This document shows, in pieces, positions 8,698 to 17,162 of a DNA stretch of 64,000 nt. The translations under genes were made by a program, and so were the position numbers. A model generated the notes under the pieces. It saw only the letters and a program-made list of their open reading frames with translations. It had not been told where the DNA came from and ran no database searches. The stretch's first letter is position 1. Each line of letters starts with the position of its first letter. Source of the DNA: Aeromonas popoffii (GTDB taxonomy: Bacteria > Pseudomonadota > Gammaproteobacteria > Enterobacterales > Aeromonadaceae); NCBI RefSeq assembly GCF_000820025.1, contig NZ_CDBI01000103.1:1-64000 (forward strand). The letters are read 5' to 3'.

Positions 8698-9279
8698 GTG
8701 CAAGGCACTGTAAAATGGTTCAGTTCAGAGAAGGGTTACGGCTTCATTACGTCTGAAGCCGGTGAAGATCATTACTTCAATGTTCAGAGCATCAATGGCG
8801 CATCGCTGCCATCAAGTGGCGATTCGGTTCAGTTTGAGTCAAAGTCCGGTAATAAAGGCCCGAGAGCAATCAATATCACAATTACTGCGAAAGCATCCTC
8901 GCAAAACACTCGGCCTGCTGATGACAGAATCAACTGCCCAAGTTGTGATAAAAAAATTGTTCCTAGACTCATTACTTATGGAGGCAGCCCAAAAAAGTCG
9001 GTTTGCCCCTATTGTGCGGCAACAGTAAAAACTTTCAGTAAGTGCTTCATTGCTACTGCTGTTTATGGCGATCCTTCGTGTTACCAAGTAAGAGAGTTGT
9101 GCAAATATAGAGATGAAACGTTACTAAGAAGTGTCTTGGGTAGAGCCTTTGTGAGGACCTATTACAAAGTATCTCCAGCAATAGCCGACTGGTTAATAAC
9201 TAAACCTGCTTTATCAGGCCAAGTACGGGCTATCCTAAATTTTGTAGTAAAGCACATAACAAATACCACTAGCCCGTAG
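8698..9279 (+). CDS. cold-shock domain / CFI-box protein
   Basis: The 193-residue product begins with a cold-shock domain (residues 1-65, RNP1 KGYGFI intact, RNP2 position reads HYFNV). A zinc-ribbon pair follows (CPSCDKK near 80 and CPYCAA near 107), then the CFI box CFIATAVYGDPSCYQV (about 118-133) and a C-terminal tail. CFI-box proteins are known only as a domain family. The GTG start at 8698 follows AAAAAGGAGATGTC. Base composition is much more AT-rich than neighbours, suggesting acquisition. The TAG stop falls inside a repeat element that begins at 9276. Confidence 0.85.
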   Translation: MQGTVKWFSSEKGYGFITSEAGEDHYFNVQSINGASLPSSGDSVQFESKSGNKGPRAINITITAKASSQNTRPADDRINCPSCDKKIVPRLITYGGSPKKSVCPYCAATVKTFSKCFIATAVYGDPSCYQVRELCKYRDETLLRSVLGRAFVRTYYKVSPAIADWLITKPALSGQVRAILNFVVKHITNTTSP

Positions 9280-9438
9280 GTTCGATTAGCCGTAAGGCGT
9301 AATCGGACGTTCGCGTAAATCAATTCTCCCGCGATAACGGCCACCCGTATTTCCCCTCTGGCAGGCACCGCTAATTCACGGAAACTCAGGGACAGCGGCA
9401 TCTCGATCGTCCGATTACGTTTCGCTAATCGAACCTAC
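9276..9438. mobile_element. MITE-like element with terminal inverted repeats
   Basis: The left end GTAGGTTCGATTAGC (9276-9290) continues to AATCGGACG. The right end is its inverse, CGTCCGATTACG... to GCTAATCGAACCTAC (9409-9438). The 163-bp unit has no transposase. A copy of one end recurs at 42801-42837, so the sequence is dispersed in this genome. The upstream gene's stop codon lies within its first bases. Nothing else is visible between it and the terminator at 9521. Confidence 0.8.
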
Positions 9439-9515
9439 ATGAGACGGTAATATGTGGTGAATGCAGGTTGGTGCGGATCAGCCAATCTGACGCCATCGCC
9501 ATAAATCACGATCGT

Positions 9516-9552
9516 TAAAAACCAAAGAGCCGCCCGATGGGCGGCTCTTGGT
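9516..9552 (-). terminator. terminator of ydiK (minus strand)
   Basis: A long GC-rich hairpin, ACCAAAGAGCCGCCC with its near-exact inverse around GATG, is followed on the minus strand by TTTTTA. It lies about 40 bp past the ydiK stop codon. Confidence 0.85.
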
Positions 9553-9591
9553 ATCAGCGATGGATGGCTGACTCGTCTTATTACTGAATCG

Positions 9592-10680
9592 TCACTCAAC
9601 CTTGGGCGGTTCAACAACAGCGGTGGCCGCCGGTTGGTCATTTTCCTTGATCCAGGCATCCAGCAGGGTGTAGCCCACAGCCAGCACCACGGGGCCGATA
9701 AACAGACCTATGATCCCCATCGCCAGCAGGCCGCCGATAACCCCCACCAGGATCAGGATCAGCGGCAAATTGGCGCCACGCTTGATCAGGAAGGGGCGCA
9801 GGAAGTTGTCCATGGTGCCCGCAATCAGTGACCACACCAGCAGGAAGGTGCCCCAGGTGGTGTCGCCGCTCCAGTAGAGATAACCGACACAGGAGATCAG
9901 CACCGGGAAGGGGCCAATCTGGGCGACGATCAGCAGGAACATCACCACCACCAGCACCATGGCATAGGGGATGCCAGCAATCAGCAGGCCGATCCCGGCT
10001 ACCGAAGATTGCACCAGAGCGGTGACCACCACCCCCATGGCCACGGCGCGGATCGCCTGGGAAGCGAGCACTGTGGCATTGTCACCGCGCTCCCCCGCCA
10101 GCCGGTGGGCGAAGCGACGGATACCGTCGGCTGCCTTCTCACCCGAGTGGTAGAGCACACCGCAGATACCGACCGTCAGCAGGAAATGGACGAACAGCAG
10201 GCCCAGATTGCCGGCCTGAGAGGCGAACCAGCGGGCGGTCTGGCCAAAATAGGGGGCTAGCTTGGCAAACAGCACCTGACCACCACTCGCCAGAATTTGC
10301 TGCCAGAACTCATAGAGCTTGTCGCCCACCAGCGGGATCTGTTGCAGCCAGAGCAGCTCCGGCGGCGGTGAGTGACTGATACTGGTGCCCAGCTCGATCA
10401 GCATGGGTGCCTTCTCTGTCACATTGGCCAGCGTCATAAAGAGCGGAATAACGAACATCAGCAATAACACCAGCGTCATGAACATGGCCGCCAGCGTCCG
10501 TTTGCCCCACAGCAGCCGCTGCATCATCAACATCAACGGCCAGGTGGCGATGGTGATCATGGTGGCCCACACCAGTGCGGGCAGGAAGGGGCGCAGCACC
10601 AAGAAGCACGAGATGATGAGGATGCTGAGAAACAGCACCCCCAGGGTTATCTTGGCCAAATCCACTTTTTTCATATTCAT
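9592..10680 (-). CDS. ydiK: AI-2E/PerM-family inner-membrane protein YdiK
   Basis: The 362-residue polytopic membrane protein has 7-8 hydrophobic segments and the PerM/AI-2E transporter family layout: an N-terminal pair of helices, a periplasmic region near 90-150, then a C-terminal bundle with ILVGVIGGLLAMGIIGLFIGPVV. E. coli YdiK has about the same length. The transported substrate is not established. The ATG at 10678-10680 overlaps the stop of the upstream Nudix-PAP2 gene (ATGA), implying translational coupling. A longer open frame extends upstream but overlaps that gene and is not credible. Confidence 0.88.
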   Translation of the reverse strand: MNMKKVDLAKITLGVLFLSILIISCFLVLRPFLPALVWATMITIATWPLMLMMQRLLWGKRTLAAMFMTLVLLLMFVIPLFMTLANVTEKAPMLIELGTSISHSPPPELLWLQQIPLVGDKLYEFWQQILASGGQVLFAKLAPYFGQTARWFASQAGNLGLLFVHFLLTVGICGVLYHSGEKAADGIRRFAHRLAGERGDNATVLASQAIRAVAMGVVVTALVQSSVAGIGLLIAGIPYAMVLVVVMFLLIVAQIGPFPVLISCVGYLYWSGDTTWGTFLLVWSLIAGTMDNFLRPFLIKRGANLPLILILVGVIGGLLAMGIIGLFIGPVVLAVGYTLLDAWIKENDQPAATAVVEPPKVE

Positions 10681-12056
10681 AGCAATCCCTTGTCGGGGCC
10701 TGAGCCCTTGGGTAGCGGGTCGGAGTTCATGAGTGAGAGTATCCACCAGAGGCCGGCGCTCAACCAGAGCCCCAGGCAACAATAGAGTAGCCACTGGCCT
10801 AGCAGGATGAGCCAGGAGCTGGTCAGCCAGCATGGCAGTGCCCACAGCAAGGCCCCAAGGGGCAGGCTGCCGAGCAGGGTGATCGCCAGGGTGCGCCAGG
10901 TTTTTCGCCGCTCTCGCGGCAAGGGTAGTCGCATGCCGAGGGTCAGACCCAGGCTGAACATGGCCAGGCCTGCCAGTGCCGAGGATTGGCTCCACCAGGT
11001 GGCCAGTGCGCAGATGAGGGTGAGCCCGCCCCAGATCCATGGCCGGGTAGCCATGCCGGACAAACCGGGACTGATCGTCAGCATCAGGGCGCCCAGCACC
11101 AATCCCGCCGCCACATCCGACAGGAAGTGGACGCCGAGCCAGACCCGGGCCAACCCGGTCAGGGTTGCCAGCAGCAGGGCCAGCACGGCGCCGCGCCAGG
11201 GGTTGGCGGGCCAGCACCACCTGAGCAGCAGGCCCCAGAACAGCAGCGCCGAGGCGGCGTGACCGCTCGGCATGCCAAAGCCCTGGGCGCTCCCTTGTGT
11301 CAGTGCGGGATCGAGATGGGAGGGTCTGGGCCAGCCGAGGCCCTCTTTGGCGACCTGGATCAGCAGGGTAAGGGTCAGCATGGCCAGCAACAGCTGACGC
11401 AGACGGGACCAGCCCAGCCACGGCAGCAGCAAAGGTAGCAGGGCAAGCTGAAAGGCGGCTGAACCAAACAGATTGCTGGCATCAAGCCAGGGCGCCCTTG
11501 CCCCGATCCACTCCTGCAAGCGTTGTATCAGCGGGAGTTCCGCCCGGTGCAGTGCATTGCCTTCGCCACTGAAATCTGGCAGCCACAGAACAGGGCTGTC
11601 GGGGATGTCAGCCAGTTGGGGAGTTAGCCAGTCGAGCTGCGTCGGAAAGCGGCGCTGCCCATCAGGCAGCCGGGATGGCTCTATCAGCCTGGCGTTGAGG
11701 ATTTCGCCACCCAGGTTGGGGGCTTGCAGCAGGGAGACGAAGCCAGAGCCTGTCTGCGCCCGGATGGGTTCCAGCGTCTGGCAGGCAAACAGGACGGCGC
11801 GCTGCCATGGTCCCAGCTCGGCGATGATCTGGCCTCGCAGACCTGTCTCTTCAAACAATTCGCGCAGCGCCGCCTGCCGGGGCGTCTCCCCTGCATCTAT
11901 GTAACCGCCGGTCAGGCTGTAGCGGGAAGAGATCCTGTCCTGCACCAGCAGCAGCTGTTGCTGATATTTGATCACGCAGACGGCAGCCGTGGGAGTGGCC
12001 GAGACAGGCAGTGTCAGCAGCAGGGCGCAGAGCAGTAAAAAACAGGAGCGGAGCAT
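10677..12056 (-). CDS. Nudix hydrolase - PAP2 phosphatase fusion
   Basis: The 459-residue product joins two phosphohydrolases. A signal peptide or anchor (1-20) precedes a Nudix domain with an intact Nudix box at 51-73 (Gly51, Glu57, Arg65-Glu66, Glu69-Glu70, Gly72). A membrane-embedded PAP2 domain follows with all three motifs: K237xxxxxxR244P, PSGH 263-266 and R304xxxxxH310xxxD314. The PAP2 part may dephosphorylate undecaprenyl diphosphate or phosphatidylglycerophosphate; the Nudix substrate is unknown and that domain is predicted outside the cytoplasm. The ATG at 12054-12056 starts the hydrophobic leader. It forms an operon with ydiK. Confidence 0.88.
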   Translation of the reverse strand: MLRSCFLLLCALLLTLPVSATPTAAVCVIKYQQQLLLVQDRISSRYSLTGGYIDAGETPRQAALRELFEETGLRGQIIAELGPWQRAVLFACQTLEPIRAQTGSGFVSLLQAPNLGGEILNARLIEPSRLPDGQRRFPTQLDWLTPQLADIPDSPVLWLPDFSGEGNALHRAELPLIQRLQEWIGARAPWLDASNLFGSAAFQLALLPLLLPWLGWSRLRQLLLAMLTLTLLIQVAKEGLGWPRPSHLDPALTQGSAQGFGMPSGHAASALLFWGLLLRWCWPANPWRGAVLALLLATLTGLARVWLGVHFLSDVAAGLVLGALMLTISPGLSGMATRPWIWGGLTLICALATWWSQSSALAGLAMFSLGLTLGMRLPLPRERRKTWRTLAITLLGSLPLGALLWALPCWLTSSWLILLGQWLLYCCLGLWLSAGLWWILSLMNSDPLPKGSGPDKGLL

Positions 12057-12250
12057 GGTGCCTGAGCGTTGGGGGACTATGAGCGCAAGGGTCACAGAAA
12101 TCAGATAGTGGGGCAATGGTTTCCTGCGTGGGTCCACCGGCTGGCGGGTTGGGCACTGGCCTTGCCTGCGCACAAGGATTGCCCTGTGGTGAGGCAGTCC
12201 CTAGTATTGGCAGCTATGTTATTTTCATGCAGCAAACCTTGGGACCTTCC

Positions 12251-12631
12251 ATGAAACAGTTTGGTTTTTTTCTGGGCATCGCCATCGGCGTCATTCTGAT
12301 ACTGTTCGGCAGCATCGTCATCTTCCAGGCCCTGCCCGCAGCCCTGGACGTGCTGGAGATGCCGAGCCGCATCCCGTTCGTGCGCGAGGTCTACACCTGG
12401 CTGATGACCAGCGCGAGCGGCCTCACCAGCCAGCTGGAGCAGAATTTCCTGGAGGCGTTCCAGACGGTACTCAAGCTGATACTGCTGATTACCTTCATGT
12501 GGGTCTGCGTCAAGCTGGTCAACATGGGTGTGCTGATCATCCGCGCCGGGGTGGATCTCATCCGCACCGCCATAGAGCACAGCGAAGGCGCCCAGACCAA
12601 GAAGTCCGATCACGACAGCGACTTCCAGTAA
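12251..12631 (+). CDS. small two-helix membrane protein, function unknown
   Basis: From the ATG at 12251 the product is 126 residues. A hydrophobic N-terminal helix (FGFFLGIAIGVILILFGSIV) and a second at about 75-100 (LKLILLITFMWVCVKLVNMG) flank an amphipathic stretch, and the tail is charged (QTKKSDHDSDFQ). An in-frame ATG at 12230 is possible but would add hydrophilic residues before the leader. I recognise no family. It is divergent from the Nudix-PAP2 gene and followed by a hairpin. Confidence 0.65.
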   Translation: MKQFGFFLGIAIGVILILFGSIVIFQALPAALDVLEMPSRIPFVREVYTWLMTSASGLTSQLEQNFLEAFQTVLKLILLITFMWVCVKLVNMGVLIIRAGVDLIRTAIEHSEGAQTKKSDHDSDFQ

Positions 12632-12648
12632 GCAGGCGATGTGATGAA

Positions 12649-12680
12649 GCAGGCCACCCCGGGGTGGCCTGCTTGCATTG
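12649..12680. terminator. bidirectional terminator hairpin
   Basis: The perfect palindrome GCAGGCCACCCC/GGGGTGGCCTGC lies between the stops of two convergent genes. T-runs are weak on both sides, so efficiency is uncertain. Confidence 0.6.
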
Positions 12681-12685
12681 TGCCT

Positions 12686-13459
12686 TTACTCGATCCGCGG
12701 CAGGTTATCTGCTGGCAGGGGCTGCACCACATCCTGATAGCGGGCGAGCAGCTGTTTGAACGCCTCCCCTTTTCTGACCTTGTCGAGCGCCTCTTGCAGG
12801 CGGGCGACCTGTTGTTTGTCGGCCGCCGGGTTGAAGGCAAAGCAGTTGTCCTGCTCCGCCAGAATCGCGACGGTGACAAAATTTTCGCTGGGAAAACCCA
12901 TTTCTTTTGCCTGATGGCGCAACATCACCTCGTTGCCCGCCACCAGATCGGTACGGGCCATGATGAGCTGGCGTACCACCTGATCCATCCGCTCCACCGC
13001 CATCAGGTTGGCGGGGCTGATACCCCGGTTGAGCAGCAGTTGCTCTCCTACATCTGCTTGCATGACGCCGATCTGCAACTTGGCGAGATCGGCTTTGCTG
13101 CTGACGCTGGGTGCATCCGTCTTGCGGCCAACCAGCGCTACCCGCGAGTGGCTGATGGGGCAGACCCAGAGGAAGTGGGGGGCCCGCTCTTTGGTGTGGG
13201 CCGTGGTAAACAGCACGGCCTCTTTCTGCTGGGTCAGCAGATACCAGCCACGGGCCCAGGGCAGAAAGTGGATCGGTTGCTCCGGCTCACCCATTTCCAG
13301 CCACATCAGGCGCAGCAGCTCGACTGCCAGGCCAGTGGGCTGGCCATTTTTATCCTGACCATTGATCGGCATATTTTGCTCGGAATAGTAGATAAGTGCC
13401 GGAGCCGGGAGTGCGATAAACAGAACGAGAGAGGCGAGGACAGAGAGCAGATGGTGCAT
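12686..13459 (-). CDS. periplasmic solute-binding family 3 protein (orphan)
   Basis: The 257-residue product has a signal peptide (residues 1-22 ending near PAPA-L). It has the family 3 extracellular solute-binding fold: YYSEQNMPINGQDKNGQPTG near the N-terminus and a central LQIGVMQADVGEQLL. The C-terminus (KVRKGEAFKQLLARYQD) is also typical. AAGGAGTGCATC precedes the ATG. No ABC permease or ATPase gene is adjacent, so it may act as a sensor or scavenger rather than a transporter component. Two other genes in this window use the same fold, one fused to a GGDEF domain and one broken. Confidence 0.82.
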   Translation of the reverse strand: MHHLLSVLASLVLFIALPAPALIYYSEQNMPINGQDKNGQPTGLAVELLRLMWLEMGEPEQPIHFLPWARGWYLLTQQKEAVLFTTAHTKERAPHFLWVCPISHSRVALVGRKTDAPSVSSKADLAKLQIGVMQADVGEQLLLNRGISPANLMAVERMDQVVRQLIMARTDLVAGNEVMLRHQAKEMGFPSENFVTVAILAEQDNCFAFNPAADKQQVARLQEALDKVRKGEAFKQLLARYQDVVQPLPADNLPRIE

Positions 13460-13535
13460 GATGCACTCCTTGTGCAGGTTGGTTACCTAACAGTCTATGT
13501 GGCCTTTGTCACAAGTTCATGGCCCGGTGGCGGGA

Positions 13536-13566
13536 TAAAACAACAGGCCACCTTGCGGTGGCCTGT
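13536..13566 (-). terminator. terminator of the repeat lipoprotein gene
   Basis: The hairpin ACAGGCCACC-TTGC-GGTGGCCTGT is followed on the minus strand by GTTTTATC. It begins 5 bp after the stop codon of the lipoprotein gene. Confidence 0.8.
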
Positions 13567-13570
13567 CGGT

Positions 13571-14533
13571 TTATTTAAGCAGGGCTTCCATCTCGTCTTC
13601 TGCCTTGGCCCGGGCTTTGGCTTCCGCCGCTCTGGCCGCATCGGCGATACTTTCGCCTGCCGTATGGGATGCCGCGCTGGTGCTGCTGCCCGCCTGTTTG
13701 GCAGGAGCGGCCTTGGTGACGTCTTGCGTCGCCGTTGTGACAGCGCTGCTGACGGTCTGCTTGGCGGGAGCGGCAACGGCCTTGGTGGCCTCATGAGTCG
13801 CCGTTGTGGCGGCGCTGCTGACGGTCTGCTTGGCGGGGGTGGCAACGGCCTTGGCCGCTTCTTGCGTCACGGTCGCGGTAGTGCTGCTGACAGTCTGCTT
13901 GGCAGGCGTGGTAACGGCGGCTGTGGCACTCTTGGCTGCGTTGTTGACGCCATTGGTCGCGGCCTGAGTGGCCTCCTCGGCAAGCTTGCTGGTGGTGCCA
14001 CTGATCACTGTGCTCAGGGCGTTGCCGAGGGAGAAGGGGGCGGCGCCGGTCAGGGCATTGGCCGTCGGGATGACCTGACTGTCCGGGTTCTGCCAGCCCT
14101 GCATGGCCGTTGGCCAAAGCGGGGCTGTGCCCGCCAGGTTTTCGCCAAAGGCCTGGGTGGTGCCATCCCCTTTTTGCAGCAACACAGACAGCTGGTTAGT
14201 TTGCGAGTTCCACACCATGCCCGCCTGCTTGGCAACGTCAGGTATGGGGGCGTAGCGGGAGACCACGTAGAACAGCGGGCCCTCCTGCTGCAGCTCGTTG
14301 GCTGTCTTGAGCAACTGCATGGTGCTGTCGTAATTGGGGCCCAGAATGTCGGTCATCCGCTCCTTGATCAGGGGCTGTTCGAACAGATTGACCTCGTTCG
14401 GGTCAAAGCCGACCAGCGGTTTGAGCAGGGCCCACATCAGTTGACTGGTAGGGCTCATCATCAAGAGGGGGGCGACGCAGGCGGACAGCGTCAGGCTCAG
14501 GCAGGCAGCCTGAAGCAATGGCATGATACGCAT
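13571..14533 (-). CDS. lipoprotein with Ala/Lys/Thr-rich tandem repeats
   Basis: From the ATG at 14531-14533 the product is 320 residues. A lipobox, LTLSAC, ends the leader near residue 18, so the Cys should be lipidated. Residues about 20-190 look globular and have no family I recognise. The C-terminal 130 residues carry three to four imperfect repeats of about 23 residues beginning (T/A)PAKQTVSS and containing TATxxxTKAVA, then a charged Ala/Glu/Lys tail. Such low-complexity tails usually span periplasm or peptidoglycan. A TTG start five codons upstream would also be open. Confidence 0.75.
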   Translation of the reverse strand: MRIMPLLQAACLSLTLSACVAPLLMMSPTSQLMWALLKPLVGFDPNEVNLFEQPLIKERMTDILGPNYDSTMQLLKTANELQQEGPLFYVVSRYAPIPDVAKQAGMVWNSQTNQLSVLLQKGDGTTQAFGENLAGTAPLWPTAMQGWQNPDSQVIPTANALTGAAPFSLGNALSTVISGTTSKLAEEATQAATNGVNNAAKSATAAVTTPAKQTVSSTTATVTQEAAKAVATPAKQTVSSAATTATHEATKAVAAPAKQTVSSAVTTATQDVTKAAPAKQAGSSTSAASHTAGESIADAARAAEAKARAKAEDEMEALLK

Positions 14534-14755
14534 TGGGATAATATCCAAATAACGATTTGATAGATAAGGTTATATGTTGTCTGGAAACGACAAATTCACC
14601 GGAAGTTTGCGCGTGGCAGCGAGAGCCTGCCCGTAGGCGCTGGCAGGCTACCATATTGGCTCCACAATGCCAGCAGGCAGTATGATGGCCAGTCAAGTAA
14701 ACCCCGGGAGTGGTCGATCCATCGAGAGTGCCCCACAACAAAACAGGATCTACCC

Positions 14756-15073
14756 ATGAGAAAAATATTGCTCTGCCTGCTGGCCTCCTGCTGGTGGGTG
14801 CCGGCTTTGGCCGCCACCCACACCACTATCGCAGGGGAGCGCGCGAGCCCCAAGCTGGTGCTGCCGCTGGGGTCGTTGCCGGAGCGGGTCTGTTGGTATC
14901 AGGATCAGAAATATTCCCTGGGTGCCCGGATTAAACAGGGCGATAGCTGGCGAGAGTGCAGCCCGCAGAACGCGCAGGAGAGCAACGGGCCGCTGGCCTG
15001 GCGGGAACCTGAAAGGGCGTCGAATGTTGCCGATAACGCGGCCAGGAGCAGCACCATTACCGTGGGCCAGTGA
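14756..15073 (+). CDS. periplasmic DUF1496 (YnjH-like) protein
   Basis: The 105-residue product has a cleavable signal peptide (MRKILLCLLASCWWVPALAA). Its core VCWYQDQKYSLGARIKQGD, with a second Cys at SWRECSP and LAWREP, parallels E. coli YnjH (CIYQDQNYSEGAVIK). The two cysteines may form a disulphide. The function of the family is not known. It stands alone, with no clear terminator before the small gene at 15159. Confidence 0.78.
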   Translation: MRKILLCLLASCWWVPALAATHTTIAGERASPKLVLPLGSLPERVCWYQDQKYSLGARIKQGDSWRECSPQNAQESNGPLAWREPERASNVADNAARSSTITVGQ

Positions 15074-15158
15074 GGCTTTTCTTGATCCAGCTAAAGACAT
15101 GGACATGACCTCTATCGCATAATGCGGCTCTTTTCCTCTCTTGGCTGGAACCTAAGAA

Positions 15159-15266
15159 ATGGCTCGTCGCTCTTCCAATGCACAACGTCGTCGCAGTAGC
15201 TGGTGGTACAAACGCTTGTTGGCAAGGGAGCGGGAAGAGCGCGAAGCGCGTTCCGTCCGGGATTGA
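15159..15266 (+). CDS. 35-residue Arg-rich small protein
   Basis: ATG at 15159 opens a 35-codon frame ending TGA at 15264-15266. The product starts MARRSSNAQRRRSSWWYKR and continues with a strongly charged helix (LLAREREEREARSVRD). It is very basic at the N-terminus, with two Trp and one Tyr, and looks like a nucleic-acid or ribosome-binding peptide; I recognise no family. GGAA lies 8 bp before the ATG, and a strong terminator starts about 15 bp after the stop. Two downstream partial copies retain the C-terminal 19 codons almost unchanged, which supports the coding frame. Confidence 0.6.
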   Translation: MARRSSNAQRRRSSWWYKRLLAREREEREARSVRD

Positions 15267-15640
15267 TACTGCATTGAAAAACGGAGCCTCGGGCTCCGTT
15301 TTGTATTTATCACCGCAGATGGAACTCGGCGGTGCTCTTCCAATGCACAGCTTGGTTGCCGTAACGGGTGGTACAAACGCTTGTTGGCAAGGGAGCGGGA
15401 AGAGCGCGAAGCACGTTCCGTCCGGGATTGATACTGCATTGAAAAACGGAGCCTCGGGCTCCGTTTTGTATTTATCACCGCAGATGGAACTCGGCGGTGC
15501 TCTTCCAATGCACAGCTTGGTTGCCGTAACGGGTGGTACAAACGCTTGTTGGCAAGGGAGCGGGAAGAGCGCGAAGCGCGTTCCGTCCGGGATTGATAAC
15601 GTATTGAAAAATGGAGCCTCGTGCTCCGTTTTTGCGTTTA
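15169..15640 (+). repeat. 165-bp tandem repeat, about 2.85 copies
   Basis: Units begin at 15169, 15334 and 15499 (GCTCTTCCAATGCACA), giving an exact 165-bp period. Each contains the 3' half of the 35-codon gene, its stop codon and its terminator. In copies 2 and 3 the upstream half is replaced and lacks a start codon. Because 165 is divisible by three, long open frames run through the array on both strands, but they cross terminators and are not genes. Confidence 0.93.
15277..15305 (+). terminator. terminator of the 35-codon gene (copy 1)
   Basis: The hairpin ACGGAGCC-TCG-GGCTCCGT is preceded by AAAA and followed by TTTTGTATTT. Equivalent hairpins recur at about 15442-15470 and 15607-15634 in the repeat copies, the last with a longer T-run. 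Confidence 0.9.
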
Positions 15641-15660
15641 TTACCCTTAGCTGCATCACA

Positions 15661-15690
15661 ACGGGGGCCGAAAGGCCCCCGTTTTGCTTT
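15661..15690. terminator. bidirectional terminator between repeat array and catalase
   Basis: The hairpin ACGGGGGCC-GAAA-GGCCCCCGT is followed by TTTTGCTTTT on the plus strand. It lies 24 bp beyond the catalase stop on the minus strand. Confidence 0.8.
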
Positions 15691-15713
15691 TGCAGATGTT
15701 GCCTGCTTGCGAC

Positions 15714-17162
15714 TTAGCGTTGCAGGGCGGCCAGTGCCAGTTCGACCCGCTTGGCGTACTCGGGGTCGGCCTGCTCGAAGTGCTTGAGCTGGGCCGCGAT
15801 GATGGCGTCATCCTCCACATTGATGAGGGAGCGCGCCAGGTTGGCGGCGAGCCGTGAACGCTGCCCTTCGTCCATGATGCGGAACAGCTTGCCCGGCTGG
15901 CTGTAATAGTCGCTGTCGTAGTCACGGAAGTCGTAGTGCAGGGCGGCCCCTTCCAGACTCAGCGCCGGTTCGTGCTGCTCGCTCGGCTGCTGGGTACCGA
16001 AGCGGTTCGGCTGATAGTTGGGGCTGGCGCCGCCATTACTGTCCGCCCGCATGGCGCCATCACGATGGGCGCCGTGATGGAACGGGCAGCGCGGGGCGTT
16101 GACCGGCAGCAGGCCGTGGTTGACGCCGAGGCGATAGCGCTGGGTGTCACCGTAAGAGAACAGCCGCCCTTGCAGCATGCGATCCGGCGAGAAGCCGATG
16201 CCGGGCACCACGTTGGCCGGGGTGAACGCCGCCTGCTCCACATGGGCGAAGTAGTTGTCCGGGTTCTGGTTAAGCTCCAGCATGCCGACCGGGATCAGCG
16301 GGTAGTCGCTGTGCGGCCACACCTTGGTGAGGTCGAACGGGTGGATCTGGTAAGTCTGGGCGTCGGCCTCCGGCATCACCTGCACATAGACCTTCCAGCG
16401 CGGGAAGTCACCCCGCTCGATGGCATTGAACAGATCGGCCTGGCTGGTCTCCCGATCCTGGCCGACGACATTGGCCGCCTCTTCATCGGTGTAGAAGCTG
16501 TGGCCCTGCTCGGTCTTGAAGTGGAACTTGACCCAGAAGCGTTCGTTCGCGTTGTTGATAAAGCTGAAGGTGTGGCTGCCGTAGCCGTTCATCTCCCGCA
16601 GGCTCTTGGGAATCCCGCGATCACTGAAGAGGATGGTGACCTGATGCAGGGATTCCGGATGGCGGGACCAGAAGTCCCAGGCGGCGGTGGCGCTGCGCAG
16701 GTTGGTGCGTGGATCCCGTTTCTGGGTGTGGATGAAGTCGGGGAATTTCAGCGGATCGCGGATGAAAAAGACCGGGGTGTTGTTGCCCACCAGATCCCAG
16801 TTGCCCTGCTCGGTGTAGAACTTGAGGGCGAAGCCGCGCACGTCGCGTTCGGCATCGGCGGCACCCTTCTCACCAGCTACGGTAGAGAAGCGCAGGAAGA
16901 CCGGGGTCTGCTTGCCGATGGTGTTGAACAGGTCGGCCTTGCTGAATTGGCTGATATCATTGGTCACGGTAAAGGTGCCATAAGCGCCCGAGCCCTTGGC
17001 GTGAACCACCCGCTCCGGGATCCGTTCCCGATCGAAATGAGCCAACTTTTCCATCAACCAGATATCTTGCATCAGCACGGGGCCGCGCGGGCCGGCGGTG
17101 AGGCTGTTGTTGTTGTCGACGACGGGGGCGCCGTTGGCGCTGTGCAGGGTCTTGTCAGTCAT
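15714..17162 (-). CDS. katA: monofunctional haem catalase (small-subunit type)
   Basis: The 482-residue product is a typical small-subunit catalase that converts hydrogen peroxide to water and oxygen. [12 protein letters not shown] carries the catalytic His54. The distal Asn is in [22 protein letters not shown] near residue 335 supplies the proximal haem Tyr. AAGGAGAGAAGCC precedes the ATG at 17160-17162. No signal peptide is seen, so it is cytosolic. The gene is monocistronic; OxyR control is likely by analogy, but I did not identify a site. Confidence 0.95.
   Translation of the reverse strand: MTDKTLHSANGAPVVDNNNSLTAGPRGPVLMQDIWLMEKLAHFDRERIPERVVHAKGSGAYGTFTVTNDISQFSKADLFNTIGKQTPVFLRFSTVAGEKGAADAERDVRGFALKFYTEQGNWDLVGNNTPVFFIRDPLKFPDFIHTQKRDPRTNLRSATAAWDFWSRHPESLHQVTILFSDRGIPKSLREMNGYGSHTFSFINNANERFWVKFHFKTEQGHSFYTDEEAANVVGQDRETSQADLFNAIERGDFPRWKVYVQVMPEADAQTYQIHPFDLTKVWPHSDYPLIPVGMLELNQNPDNYFAHVEQAAFTPANVVPGIGFSPDRMLQGRLFSYGDTQRYRLGVNHGLLPVNAPRCPFHHGAHRDGAMRADSNGGASPNYQPNRFGTQQPSEQHEPALSLEGAALHYDFRDYDSDYYSQPGKLFRIMDEGQRSRLAANLARSLINVEDDAIIAAQLKHFEQADPEYAKRVELALAALQR

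Noticed and set aside
9592-11421. 609-codon version of the YdiK frame
   Set aside because: The extra 247 codons overlap the Nudix-PAP2 gene out of frame; the ATG at 10680 fits the family length and the ATGA overlap.
12641-14560. 639-codon frame antisense to the binding protein and lipoprotein genes
   Set aside because: Shadow frame: the opposite strand has signal peptides, ribosome sites and family motifs; this one has none.
15178-15717. 179-codon plus-strand frame and 200-codon minus-strand frame across the tandem repeat
   Set aside because: They exist because the repeat period (165 bp) is divisible by three. They cross several terminators and no ribosome site or family supports them.
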